A program made the position numbers and the translations under genes. Positions 51,949-60,604 of a DNA stretch of 64,000 nucleotides are shown piece by piece. Position 1 is the first letter of the stretch. Every line of letters starts with the position of its first letter. Location: positions 16,977 through 80,976 of the forward strand of contig JAFVAU010000022.1 in assembly GCA_017480345.1 (NCBI GenBank), in the 5' to 3' direction. Origin of the DNA: Bacteroidales bacterium (GTDB lineage Bacteria > Bacteroidota > Bacteroidia > Bacteroidales > UBA932). The notes beneath the pieces are model-generated. The model had not been told where the DNA came from. It saw nothing but the letters and a program-made list of their open reading frames with translations, and ran no database searches.

Positions 51949-52968
51949 ATGGGATTCCTCAATCAAGAATTGGCCATGGACTTGGGAACGGCCAACACCG
52001 TTATTTTCCAGGGAGACCAAATAGCCTTGGACGAGCCCTCCATCGTGGCCATTGACAACCAGACAGGGAAGTGCATAGCCCTGGGCCAGAAAGCCAAACT
52101 CATGCACGAAAAGACCAATCCCGGCATCAAGACCGTACGTCCGCTCAGGGATGGCGTCATCGCAGACTTCAATGCGGCGGAGATGATGATCCGCGGCTTC
52201 ATCAAGCAGGTGAATTCCCGTCGCCGCAGCCTCTTCGCCCCCAGCCTCAAACTGGTGGTGGGCATCCCCTCCGGCTCCACAGAGGTGGAAATCCGCGCCG
52301 TCCGAGACTCCTCGGAACACGCCGGCGGAAGGGACGTCTATCTCATCTACGAGCCCATGGCCGCAGCCCTGGGTATCGGCCTGGATGTGGAGGCCCCGAA
52401 GGGCAATATGGTGGTGGATATCGGAGGCGGCACCACGGAGATTGCCGTCATTTCCCTGGGCGGCATCGTGCAGCAGGAGAGCATCCGCGTAGCCGGTGAC
52501 GTCTTCACGGCCGACATCCAGAACTACCTCCGCCAGCAGCATGTGATCAAGGTGGGTGAAACCACGGCGGAAAAAATCAAGATTGCCGTGGGTTCCGTCA
52601 TCTCCCAGCTGGACGGAGAAGAACCCGAACCGTTCCTGGTCCGCGGCCCCAACCTGATGACCGGACACCCGGTAGAGGCCCTCATCCCCTATCAGGAGAT
52701 TGCCCACTGCCTGGACAAATCCGTCGCCCGTTTGGAAGCCTCCATCCAGGCTGTTCTGGAGCAGACTCCTCCGGAGCTCTACTCGGACATCGTGGAAAAC
52801 GGCATCTTCCTGAGCGGCGGCGGCGCCCTGCTCCGCGGTCTGGCCAAGCGCCTCTCTGAAAAGGTGAACATCCCGTTCTATGTGGCGGAAGATCCCCTGA
52901 GAGCCGTGGCCCGCGGCACCTGCATCGCGCTCAAAAACACGGACAATTACTCCTTCCTTCTCCGTTAA
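51949..52968 (+). CDS. mreB: Rod-shape-determining actin homologue MreB
   Basis: A 339-residue actin-fold protein. Start at 51949 (MGFLNQELAMDLGTANTVIF). Phosphate-binding loops are AMDLGTANTVI and NMVVDIGGGTTEIAVISLGG; EPMAAALGIGL and GIFLSGGGALLRGLAKRL complete the nucleotide site. It polymerises at the inner membrane and guides the elongasome. It heads a five- to six-gene elongation operon. Confidence 0.96.
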   Translation: MGFLNQELAMDLGTANTVIFQGDQIALDEPSIVAIDNQTGKCIALGQKAKLMHEKTNPGIKTVRPLRDGVIADFNAAEMMIRGFIKQVNSRRRSLFAPSLKLVVGIPSGSTEVEIRAVRDSSEHAGGRDVYLIYEPMAAALGIGLDVEAPKGNMVVDIGGGTTEIAVISLGGIVQQESIRVAGDVFTADIQNYLRQQHVIKVGETTAEKIKIAVGSVISQLDGEEPEPFLVRGPNLMTGHPVEALIPYQEIAHCLDKSVARLEASIQAVLEQTPPELYSDIVENGIFLSGGGALLRGLAKRLSEKVNIPFYVAEDPLRAVARGTCIALKNTDNYSFLLR

Positions 52969-52971
52969 GCC

Positions 52972-53781
52972 ATGAAGGGCCGGGGGTTCCTGAATAGACT
53001 GGCCAGTCTGGTGGTGTTCGTCGCCCTGGAACTGGCCATGTTGTATCTGGTTACTCGCAGCGCAGATTTGCAGCGCATCTGGGTGGCCCGTGCCGGACAT
53101 GCCTTCATGGGAACGGTATGGGGCTCCTCGGAGAAAGTGGGAAACTACTTCCGGCTGAGCAAGGAGAACAAACTGCTGGTCCGGGAAAACGAATACCTGC
53201 AAAGGGAACTCGCCTCCGCCAAGGAACGCCTGCGCCAGGTGCGCATAGATACCATGAGCATAGACCGGCACCCTGGCTATACCCTCATCCCGGCGGAGGT
53301 GGTGAAACTGAGCCGCGGGACGCAGCACAACTACATGATCCTGAACCGCGGCTTCCAGGACGGCATCAAGGAAAAGTCCGGCATCATCACGCATGCAGGC
53401 GTTGTGGGCATTGTGGATGCCGTGAGCGAAAACCACGCCTACGCCCTTTCCCTCCAGAATCATGACATTTCCATCAGCGCCCGCCTGGGCACCGATGGCG
53501 GAAGCGGCATCCTGATCTGGGACGGCATCCACTCCAATGGCGCCCTACTCAAGGAAATCCCGCTCCAATACCACTACAACGTAGGAGACACGGTATTCAC
53601 CAGCGGCCACTCCCTCCTCTTCCCGCCGGACATTCCGCTGGGAATCGCCGGGGGCGCCCGCGTGGTGAACGGAGCCACCAACGAGATTAAAGTAACCCTG
53701 TTCCAGGATTTCAGCGCCGTCCGTTACGTGATGGTAGTGCACAATGACGCCCTGGACGAAATAGAAGGATTTACAGAATGA
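52972..53781 (+). CDS. mreC: Rod-shape-determining protein MreC
   Basis: A 269-residue protein: short cytoplasmic start, one membrane helix (about 9-25), coiled coil (about 55-90) and the periplasmic beta-barrel pair with NRGFQDGIKEKSGIITHAGV and GIVDAVSENHAYAL. It links MreB to PBP2. It starts three bases after mreB and overlaps mreD by four. Confidence 0.93.
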   Translation: MKGRGFLNRLASLVVFVALELAMLYLVTRSADLQRIWVARAGHAFMGTVWGSSEKVGNYFRLSKENKLLVRENEYLQRELASAKERLRQVRIDTMSIDRHPGYTLIPAEVVKLSRGTQHNYMILNRGFQDGIKEKSGIITHAGVVGIVDAVSENHAYALSLQNHDISISARLGTDGGSGILIWDGIHSNGALLKEIPLQYHYNVGDTVFTSGHSLLFPPDIPLGIAGGARVVNGATNEIKVTLFQDFSAVRYVMVVHNDALDEIEGFTE

Positions 53782-54290
53782 AGCGCGGAGATTTCTGGTT
53801 AGCCTACGGCCTCCTCCTGCTGGCACAACTGCTGCTCAGCAACTACTTCCATATCACGCCGTACATCACGCTCACGCTTCTTCCCGTGATGGTCCTGTGC
53901 CTTCCCATCCGCATCAACACCATCGGCGCCATGCTTATCGCCTGCCTGTCCGGCCTCACCATAGACATCCTCTCGGAAGGGGTGCTGGGCCTCAACGCCC
54001 TGGCCCTCATACCCGTTGCCTATTTGCGCAGGAGCCTGGTGAACCTGATTTTCGGCCCGGAACTCTTCGCCCGCAAGGAAGACTTCTCCGTGGGCCGATA
54101 TGGCTTCGGCAAAGTGGCTGTGGCCCTGCTGCTGTCTCTGCTGCTGTTCCTGGTCATCTACATCTGGGCCGATGGAGCCGGCACACGGCCGTTGTGGTTT
54201 AACGGTCTCCGCCTGGCCGCTTCGCTGGTGGCCAGTTTCCTGGTGTCCCTCCTCACCCTGGGCGTCCTGGCCCCAGATCCCCGGAAATAA
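53778..54290 (+). CDS. mreD: Rod-shape-determining protein MreD
   Basis: A 170-residue hydrophobic protein with about five membrane helices. Position between mreC and PBP2 and the segment GLTIDILSEGVLGLNALALI support MreD. It overlaps the preceding gene by four bases and the next by one. Confidence 0.85.
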   Translation: MKRGDFWLAYGLLLLAQLLLSNYFHITPYITLTLLPVMVLCLPIRINTIGAMLIACLSGLTIDILSEGVLGLNALALIPVAYLRRSLVNLIFGPELFARKEDFSVGRYGFGKVAVALLLSLLLFLVIYIWADGAGTRPLWFNGLRLAASLVASFLVSLLTLGVLAPDPRK

Positions 54291-56134
54291 TGAACGACGA
54301 AGGAGGGCGTCATATCCGCCTCTTGATCGGCCTGGGAGTGGTAGCGCTGCTGCTGCTGGGCAAGATATTCTCCCTCCAGATCCTGAACAATTCCTACAAG
54401 GAGGACGCAGACCGCAACGCCACCATTTACGAAACCATCTATCCCACCCGCGGAGTCATCTACGACCGCAACGGAACCATCCTGGTGGGAAACAAAGTGG
54501 CCTACGACATCCTGGTGGCCCCTCGGGAAGTGAAGGCCTTCGACACCCTGGCGCTGGCCACCGTACTGGACGTGGACCCCGGCTTTATCAAAAACCGGCT
54601 GGAAGAATACAACAAAAGGCGCAGAACCATCGGCTTCCAGGCCGTTACTATGATCCGCAACCTTCCGGCCGAAACGTACATGCGCTTTGACGAGGTGAAA
54701 TACCGCTTCCCCGGCTTCCGCGGTCAGGTGCGCGGCATCAGGGACTACCCCGTGAATGCGGGCGGAAACCTGCTGGGTTATGTGTCCGAGGTGAACCAGG
54801 CCTACATGGACGCGCATCCGGGAGAATACAAGAGCGGAGACTACGCCGGAATGACGGGTATCGAGGCGGCCCGCGAAAAAGAGCTCCGCGGAGAGAAAGG
54901 CTATCACATCTACCTGCGCAACTCCCTCAACCAGATAGAGCAGCCTTACAAGGACGGAGAAATGGACAAGGAAGCCGTCCCCGGACAGAATATCGTCACC
55001 ACCATCGACGCCACCCTCCAGCAGTACGGGCAGGAGCTCATGCAGGGGAAGGTGGGTTCCCTGGTGGCCATCGAGCCCGCCACCGGCGAGATTCTGGCGC
55101 TGGTATCGGCCCCCGGCATAGATGTTTCCATGCTGGCCGATATCGGAAAACACTGGAACGAGATTTCCCGGGACCCTTACAAACCCATGTACAACCGGGC
55201 GGTGCAGGCTTCCTACCCCCCGGGTTCCGTGTTCAAGCTGGTCAACGGCCTCATCGGCTTGGAAGAGGGCGTGCTGCGCCCGGAGATGATGTATCCCTGC
55301 AACTATGGCTATCACTTCGGGGCCGGGCACAAGCTGGGCTGCCACGGGCACAAGTCTCCCCTGAACATGGAGGAGAGCATCATGATGAGTTGCAACGCCT
55401 ACTATTGCTACGTGCTCAAGAACATCCTGGACAACCGGAAATACGCATCTGTGGCCGACGGAATGGATGCCTGGCACGAGTATGTGGAAAGCTTCGGCTT
55501 CGGCCGCAAACTGGGGAGCGACTTCCCCGCCGAGCTCTCCGGCAGCATCCCCACCTCCAAGACGTACAACCGTTCCTACGGAAAGGGCCGATGGAACTCC
55601 ACCACGGTGATTTCCCTTTCCATCGGCCAGGGTGAAATTCTGGCCACCCCCATGCACCTGGCCAACCTCTGCGCCACCATCGCCAACCGGGGGTATTATT
55701 ATATCCCGCACATCATCAAGGCTTCCGAAGGCATAGAAATCGAGCCCCGTTTCTACGAAAAGCAGTACACCATGGTGGACACCCTGCATTTCCCCAAGGT
55801 GGTGAAAGGCATGTGGCGGGCCGTGAATTCCGGCCCGGGCATGGGCGGAACGGCCTGGATTGCCCATGTGGACTCCTTAGACATCTGCGGCAAAACAGGA
55901 ACGGCCCAGAACCCGCGTGGAGCGGACAACTCCGTGTTCATCTGCTTCGCCCCCATGGACAATCCCAAGATTGCCGTGGCATGCTATGTGGAGAACGGTG
56001 GCTTTGGCGCCACCTACGCCGCGCCCATGGCCTCCCTTATGGTGGAAAAGTACCTGAAGGGGAATGTGAAACGCACGGATTTGGAAAAGAGAATGAAAGA
56101 AGCCAACCTGATGTCCCGCGTCAAACATGACTGA
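54290..56134 (+). CDS. mrdA: Penicillin-binding protein 2, elongation transpeptidase
   Basis: A 614-residue class B PBP with an N-terminal helix (about 10-28) and PBP dimerisation domain (YPTRGVIYDRNGTILVGNKV). Active-site motifs: SVFK in SYPPGSVFKLVNGL, SCN in MMSCNAYYCYVL, and KTG in ICGKTGTAQNPRG. With RodA it builds side-wall peptidoglycan. rodA begins inside its last codons (8-base overlap). Confidence 0.94.
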   Translation: MNDEGGRHIRLLIGLGVVALLLLGKIFSLQILNNSYKEDADRNATIYETIYPTRGVIYDRNGTILVGNKVAYDILVAPREVKAFDTLALATVLDVDPGFIKNRLEEYNKRRRTIGFQAVTMIRNLPAETYMRFDEVKYRFPGFRGQVRGIRDYPVNAGGNLLGYVSEVNQAYMDAHPGEYKSGDYAGMTGIEAAREKELRGEKGYHIYLRNSLNQIEQPYKDGEMDKEAVPGQNIVTTIDATLQQYGQELMQGKVGSLVAIEPATGEILALVSAPGIDVSMLADIGKHWNEISRDPYKPMYNRAVQASYPPGSVFKLVNGLIGLEEGVLRPEMMYPCNYGYHFGAGHKLGCHGHKSPLNMEESIMMSCNAYYCYVLKNILDNRKYASVADGMDAWHEYVESFGFGRKLGSDFPAELSGSIPTSKTYNRSYGKGRWNSTTVISLSIGQGEILATPMHLANLCATIANRGYYYIPHIIKASEGIEIEPRFYEKQYTMVDTLHFPKVVKGMWRAVNSGPGMGGTAWIAHVDSLDICGKTGTAQNPRGADNSVFICFAPMDNPKIAVACYVENGGFGATYAAPMASLMVEKYLKGNVKRTDLEKRMKEANLMSRVKHD

Positions 56135-57650
56135 TCAGCACGCACATAAAAGGCAGTCCATCGACTGGTCCATTATCGTGACCTACCTGATGCTGGTACT
56201 CATCGGCTGGATAAATATCTATGCCTCCATCCACTCTGCGGATTCCACTTCCATCTTTGACTGGAGCTCCCGCGCGGGAAAACAGTTTGTCTGGATTCTC
56301 ACATCACTGGGGCTGGCCGGCGCCATCCTCTTTCTCCTGCCATCCCGAATGTGGGAGAGCATCTGCATTCCCTTTTACATCCTGGTGCTGGGGCTGCTGG
56401 TGGTGGTTATCTTCGTATCCAGCGACGTCAAGGGCTCCCACTCGTGGTTCGACCTGGGGCCCGTCCGTTTCCAGCCGGCGGAGATTTCCAAGATATCCAC
56501 GTCGCTCCTACTCGCCTATGTGATGAGCATGCAGAACTTCCGTCTGTCCAAATTCAAGGACCTGGCCCTGGCGGCCGCCATCATCATTCTGCCCATGCTC
56601 ATCATCGTGGCCGAAAGCGAGACCGGCAGCGCCCTGGTATACCTGGGCTTCGTGTTCGTCCTCTACCGGGAAGGCTTCTCCGGCTGGTGGCTGGGGCTCT
56701 TCGGCCTGGTGGTGGCCCTCTTTATCTCCACCCTTACCCTGGGCATCTACTGGTCCATCGTGGGGCTCATCGCCGCCATGGTCATCTTCTACGTACTCAC
56801 CGGCCAAATGTCGCATCCCTGGCGTACGCTCCTCCTGGGGCTGGGGTTCGTGGCTTTCGCAGCGCTGTTGCCTGTGGCCCTGGACAAGGCATGCGCGCTC
56901 ACCGAAGGGCATATCGACTATCTGAACCACCGTATCTGGGTTCCGCAGGAGGGAGAATCGGCCCCATATTTCTGGAGCTTCCTGTTCAAGGTGAAACCCC
57001 TCTACGTGGTGCTTGCCCTTTCGCTGGGCGCCCTCCCCTACCTGCTGCACAAGGCCTATTGGAACAAGGACCTTACCCTGGCTATCGTAGCGGGGGCCTT
57101 CCTGCTGGGTGTCATTCTCTCCTTTTCCACGGACTATATCTTCGATAACGTGCTGCAACCGCATCAGCAAAGCCGCATTGAGGTGCTGCTGGGGATGAAG
57201 GAAGACCCGGCCGGCGTGGGCTATAACGTGAACCAGTCCAAGATTGCGATTGGTTCCGGCGGCCTGTTGGGCAAGGGTTTCCTGCAGGGCACGCAAACCA
57301 CCTTCGGCTTTGTGCCGGAGCAGACCACGGACTTCATCTTCTGCACCGTAGGGGAAGAATGGGGCTTTGTGGGCTGTCTGGTGGTCATTGCCCTGTATGT
57401 GTTCCTCATCGCGCGGATCATCCTGGATGCGGAGAGCTGCCGGGGCAACTTCACGCGCATCTACGGGTACTGCGTGGCGGCCTGCATCTTCATGCACCTG
57501 TTCATCAACGTGGGCATGACGGTGGGCCTGATGCCGGTCATTGGCATTCCCCTCCCGCTGCTCTCTTATGGAGGCTCTTCCCTCTGGGCCTTTACCATCC
57601 TGATATTCATTTTCTTAGCACTGTACAGAAATGAAAAGAAGTATTTTTAG
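56127..57650 (+). CDS. rodA: Peptidoglycan glycosyltransferase RodA (SEDS family)
   Basis: A 507-residue polytopic membrane protein. SEDS signatures include GSHSWFDLGPVRFQPAEISK, AESETGSALVYLGFVFVLYR and a C-terminal GLMPVIGIPLPLLSYGGSSL. It is longer than E. coli RodA (370) because of an extra loop and helices (about 215-330), a size seen in other Bacteroidota. It polymerises glycan strands with PBP2. The S41 gene starts within its last 20 bases. Confidence 0.94.
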   Translation: MTDQHAHKRQSIDWSIIVTYLMLVLIGWINIYASIHSADSTSIFDWSSRAGKQFVWILTSLGLAGAILFLLPSRMWESICIPFYILVLGLLVVVIFVSSDVKGSHSWFDLGPVRFQPAEISKISTSLLLAYVMSMQNFRLSKFKDLALAAAIIILPMLIIVAESETGSALVYLGFVFVLYREGFSGWWLGLFGLVVALFISTLTLGIYWSIVGLIAAMVIFYVLTGQMSHPWRTLLLGLGFVAFAALLPVALDKACALTEGHIDYLNHRIWVPQEGESAPYFWSFLFKVKPLYVVLALSLGALPYLLHKAYWNKDLTLAIVAGAFLLGVILSFSTDYIFDNVLQPHQQSRIEVLLGMKEDPAGVGYNVNQSKIAIGSGGLLGKGFLQGTQTTFGFVPEQTTDFIFCTVGEEWGFVGCLVVIALYVFLIARIILDAESCRGNFTRIYGYCVAACIFMHLFINVGMTVGLMPVIGIPLPLLSYGGSSLWAFTILIFIFLALYRNEKKYF

Positions 57651-59016
57651 CATATTGGGCGCCCTTGTCCTGCTGGCCGCCTGCGAGAAGAAGGATCCGG
57701 AGCCGGAGGTGAACCCGGTCCGCTACTATTCCAACACCTTCGCCTACAACGTCATGAGCACGTATTACCTCTGGAAAGACGAGGTGGCAAGCCAGCTTAA
57801 GAACTGGAACGTGAACGAAGACGCCGTGGCCAAGGTGGAAAGCAGCCGCTACAGCGCCGACAAATGGACCACCCTGTACGAAGACTACACCGCCTTCGAG
57901 AGCAGCGTGACGGGCAACGGAAAGAGTTTCGGCCTGGACTTCGGCCTGTTTTGGGCCGATGAGGCCAAGACCCGGATAGCCGCCGTCGTCAATTACACTT
58001 ATGAAGACGGCCCGGCGCAGAAGGCGGAACTCCGACGCGGAGACATCATCCTTACCATTGACGGGCAGGAGATGACCAAGGACAACTATGCCGGCCTGGC
58101 CGGAAAACTTTATGAAGGCGGGAGTGTCACCCTGGGGCTTTACGGTGGCCGTACCGTTACCCTGGATGCAGTCCAGATGTATGAAAATCCTGTCCAGACG
58201 GTCCTTACCTTCGAAAGCGCTGGCAAGAAATACGGATACCTGCACTTCACCGGTTTCACCTTGGACGCCTGCAAGGACTTGGAGAATGTCTTCCGGGCCT
58301 TCAAGGAGGAAGGCATTCAGGAACTGATCCTGGACCTCCGCTATAACGGCGGCGGATACGCCTACACCGCCACGGCCCTGGCTTCCATGATTGCCCCGGC
58401 AGAGGTGGTGAAGGCCAAAAAGGTGTTTAACAAAGATGTCTACAATGACCTCCTGGGAGACGACCTTGATTCCGAAACCCTCTTCTCCGATGAGTTCAGC
58501 TACACTTCATCGGCCGGAAACAAGATGACGGTGAAACCGCTCGAAGTGAATCCGGGCGTGAGCCACCTGTGGGTTATCGTGTCCGGGAATACGGCATCGG
58601 CCTCCGAAGCCCTCATCTGCGGGCTCAAACCCTATATGGATGTGACGCTGGTGGGACAGACCACCTATGGCAAATTCTGCGGCGGCAACCTGATTCCTGC
58701 CGCAGACTGGTTTGACTCCGTCAAAAAGAGCAATCCCTCCACCAGCCTGGACTGCGACGCGGGCAAGGCCGCCCTTCCCCATTGGGGCCTCTATGTCATC
58801 ACTTCCCGCTACGCAGACTGCAACGGGGTAACGCTGAGCATGCCCTCCGGCATTCCGGCCGATGTGACCGCCCAGGACAACCCCTTCGACGGCTTTGAAC
58901 TGGGCACGCTGGCGGAAACCATGCTTTCCGCCGTCCTGGGCAGCACCAAGGCCGATGTCTCCTCCGTCCCCATGATCCCCTATCACAGGCCCGGATTCGG
59001 TGTTTTATTGTACTAA
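57631..59016 (+). CDS. S41-family peptidase lipoprotein
   Basis: A 461-residue lipoprotein (signal MKRSIFSILGALVLLAAC, Cys18). A PDZ-like domain (about 110-180: DGPAQKAELRRGDIILTIDG) precedes the protease domain with ILDLRYNGGGYAYTATALAS and the nucleophile Ser in VIVSGNTASASEALICGL. This is the tail-specific protease family, so it likely processes periplasmic or outer-membrane proteins. It overlaps rodA by 20 bases and the SDR gene follows after three, so the elongation operon may extend through both. Confidence 0.88.
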   Translation: MKRSIFSILGALVLLAACEKKDPEPEVNPVRYYSNTFAYNVMSTYYLWKDEVASQLKNWNVNEDAVAKVESSRYSADKWTTLYEDYTAFESSVTGNGKSFGLDFGLFWADEAKTRIAAVVNYTYEDGPAQKAELRRGDIILTIDGQEMTKDNYAGLAGKLYEGGSVTLGLYGGRTVTLDAVQMYENPVQTVLTFESAGKKYGYLHFTGFTLDACKDLENVFRAFKEEGIQELILDLRYNGGGYAYTATALASMIAPAEVVKAKKVFNKDVYNDLLGDDLDSETLFSDEFSYTSSAGNKMTVKPLEVNPGVSHLWVIVSGNTASASEALICGLKPYMDVTLVGQTTYGKFCGGNLIPAADWFDSVKKSNPSTSLDCDAGKAALPHWGLYVITSRYADCNGVTLSMPSGIPADVTAQDNPFDGFELGTLAETMLSAVLGSTKADVSSVPMIPYHRPGFGVLLY

Positions 59017-59019
59017 GCT

Positions 59020-59850
59020 ATGAAGATTCTCGTTACCGGTGCCAGCAGCGGCATTGGCTTTGACGCCGCCCGGGCGCTGGCCCGGAAAGGATATGAGGTT
59101 TATGGCGCCGCCCGCCGGGTGGAGCGAATGGAGCCCCTGAAAGATTTTGGCGTCACGCCCATCGCCCTGGATGTCACCTCAGAGGAATCCATCGATGCCT
59201 GCCTGGCCGCCACCGGCCCGCTGGACGTGCTGGTGAACTGCGCCGGATACGGCTCCTTCGGGGCCATCGAGAACGTGTCCTTGGAAGAAGGGCGCCGGCA
59301 GATGGAAGTGAACCTCTTCGGCCTGGCCGCCCTCTGCAAGAAGGTGGCCCCTTACATGCGGGAACGCGGCAATGGGCGCATTGTCAACATCAGCTCCGTG
59401 GCCGGCCGCGCCTGCCTGTACTTTGGCGGCTGGTACCATGTCTCCAAATATGCCGTGGAAGCCTTCTCGGACGCCCTGCGCATAGAGCTGAAGCCCTTCG
59501 GGGTGGACGTGGTGCTCATCGAGCCGGGTGCCACCAATACCTCCTGGGGCACTATAGCGGCCGATCACCTGGAGGAGTCCTCCGTGGGAACACCCTACGA
59601 GCAGCCCGCCCTGGCCGAAGCCGCCATGATGCGGAAAGTTTTCTCCCGGCGCCTGTTCTCAGAGCCGGCCGTGGTCACGCGGGCCATCTGCCGCGCCGTC
59701 CGCGCCCGCAGGCCCCGTGCCCGCTATGTGATTGCCGCCGGCTCCCGGACCATGGTCTTCTGGCACGCCCTGCTCCCCGCCCGCTGGTGGGACGCCATTG
59801 TCCGGCTCACCGGCTCTCCCCGCCTGGCCCGCTGGGTGGAGGGGCTGTAG
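59020..59850 (+). CDS. Short-chain dehydrogenase/reductase
   Basis: A 276-residue classical SDR. Cofactor loop TGASSGIG at the N-terminus, NCAGYGSFGAIENVS, NISSVAGRA with the catalytic Ser, and YHVSK (YxxxK) are intact. An Arg in GAARRVERM suggests NADP preference. Substrate unknown. It may be the last gene of the mre operon. Confidence 0.9.
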   Translation: MKILVTGASSGIGFDAARALARKGYEVYGAARRVERMEPLKDFGVTPIALDVTSEESIDACLAATGPLDVLVNCAGYGSFGAIENVSLEEGRRQMEVNLFGLAALCKKVAPYMRERGNGRIVNISSVAGRACLYFGGWYHVSKYAVEAFSDALRIELKPFGVDVVLIEPGATNTSWGTIAADHLEESSVGTPYEQPALAEAAMMRKVFSRRLFSEPAVVTRAICRAVRARRPRARYVIAAGSRTMVFWHALLPARWWDAIVRLTGSPRLARWVEGL

Positions 59851-59858
59851 CGCGCGGC

Positions 59859-59935
59859 GTTGCAGGTGGACCGGAGTTCCGTCGCAGGTGGACCGGAGTT
59901 CCGTTGCAGGTGGACTGGAGTTCCGTTGCAGGTCC
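59859..59935 (+). repeat. 22-bp tandem repeat, 3.5 copies
   Basis: Units start at 59859, 59881 and 59903, with consensus GTTGCAGGTGGACCGGAGTT plus CC, and a partial fourth at 59925-59935. Unit 2 differs by one base and unit 3 by one. Inverted copies of the core occur downstream: ACCTGCGACGGAA (59950-59962) and ACCTGCGACGA (60011-60021). The region begins nine bases after the SDR stop. Confidence 0.85.
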
Positions 59936-60039
59936 CCAAAAATCGGCATACCTGCGACGGAAAAACCTCCACATTCCGGTTTTACGTCCCCGGTCGGCCT
60001 AAAAATGAGGACCTGCGACGATAATTCCAATTAATTTAC

Positions 60040-60047
60040 TATCTTTG
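60040..60047 (+). promoter_or_regulatory. -7 box of tRNA-Leu(UAA)
   Basis: TATCTTTG fits the TAnnTTTG consensus and lies 14 bases before the tRNA 5' end. Confidence 0.6.
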
Positions 60048-60095
60048 CAGTCCCACATTTTGCCTTGGTGGTGGAATGGTAGACACGAGGGACTT

Positions 60096-60484
60096 AGACA
60101 AGCTCATTGACAAATAGACGGTGGCGGCCGCGTTGACAGCCCGAATGGCATATATGGCCTTTTTCTTGTCAACGTGGCAAAGAAAACGCCCTTTTCTGCC
60201 GGTTTTGTTGCCGCGTTGGCACAAAATCGGCCCCAGAAGCCATTCTATTTGTCAACGTGGCAAATTGAGTGCACTCTCTGAAAAGAGAGATGTAGAATGT
60301 CGTAAATTCAAGGAAGCCTTAACGGGTAATGCCGATGGTAATCTTGAGCCAAGCCTCTGGAAAGAGGAAGGTGCAGAGACTAGACACGACACACCTAAAG
60401 AGCCCGGCTCCATGGTGAAGGAATAGTCCGGACCACAAACTACGCGCGGCAAGCGCAGACGGTGGCGAAAGCCATAGTGGCAAG
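60096..60484 (+). ncRNA. Group I self-splicing intron (probably IC3), no homing endonuclease
   Basis: The 389-nt insert has the group I core in order. IGS GAGT (near 60267-60270) can pair with the exon end ACTT with a U-G at the splice site (P1). P2 is a GAAA-type hairpin (60275-60288). P3 TGTCGT (60298-60303) pairs with ACGACA (60386-60391). P4 TCAAG (60308-60312) pairs with CTTGA (60343-60347). P6 GCC/GGT and P6a CCTCT (60354-60358)/AGAGG (60363-60367). P7 GACTA (60378-60382) pairs with TAGTC (60424-60428). P8 CACC (60392-60395)/GGTG (60414-60417). The R segment GTGCAGAGACTAGA (60371-60384) and the terminal G (60484) are diagnostic. No open frame resembles an endonuclease. Confidence 0.9.
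60107..60255 (+). repeat. Repeat-filled insertion in the intron P1 loop
   Basis: Between the 5' splice site and the guide sequence lie about 165 extra bases. TTGACAAATAG (60107-60117) and CTATTTGTCAA (60245-60255) are perfect inverted arms. Within them CGTTGACA (60131-60138) pairs with TGTCAACG (60167-60174). TTGTCAACGTGGCAAA occurs at 60166-60181 and again at 60249-60264, with a degenerate copy near 60208-60224. The insertion would extend P1 as a long structured arm without touching the core. Confidence 0.75.
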
Positions 60485-60541
60485 AAAATCCCTTGGCCCG
60501 AAACGGCCGTGCGGGTTCGATTCCCGCCCGAGGCACGAGTA

Positions 60542-60593
60542 AAATCCGTAACAATCTCGAAATGAGGTTGTTGCGGATTTCTCTTTTCTTTTT
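60542..60593 (+). terminator. Terminator of tRNA-Leu
   Basis: AAATCCGTAACAA (60542-60554) and TTGTTGCGGATTT (60568-60580) form a 13-bp stem with one G-U pair, followed by the T-rich CTCTTTTCTTTTT (60581-60593). Confidence 0.8.
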
Positions 60594-60604
60594 GCACGAC
60601 ATTT

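Larger units (their letters stand above)
60062..60535 (+). tRNA. tRNA-Leu(UAA) interrupted by a group I intron
   Basis: The 5' exon (60062-60095) gives acceptor strand GCCTTGG, D arm GTG/CAC with GGTAGA, and anticodon strand AGGGA followed by C32 U33 U34. The 3' exon (60485-60535) begins AAAA (35-38), then TCCCT closing the anticodon stem. A long class II variable arm (GGCC stem), T arm GCGGG/TTCGATT/CCCGC, and CCGAGGC then A73 complete the tRNA. All stems pair, and the joined anticodon is UAA. CCA is not encoded. The exons add up to 85 nt, normal for tRNA-Leu. The intron lies between U34 and A35, the same position as the group I intron of cyanobacterial and plastid tRNA-Leu(UAA). Confidence 0.92.

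Noticed and set aside
60062-60535. tRNA-Leu disrupted by a mobile-element integration
   Set aside because: The insert has ordered group I pairings and a correct splice-site U and terminal G; no transposase or target duplication.
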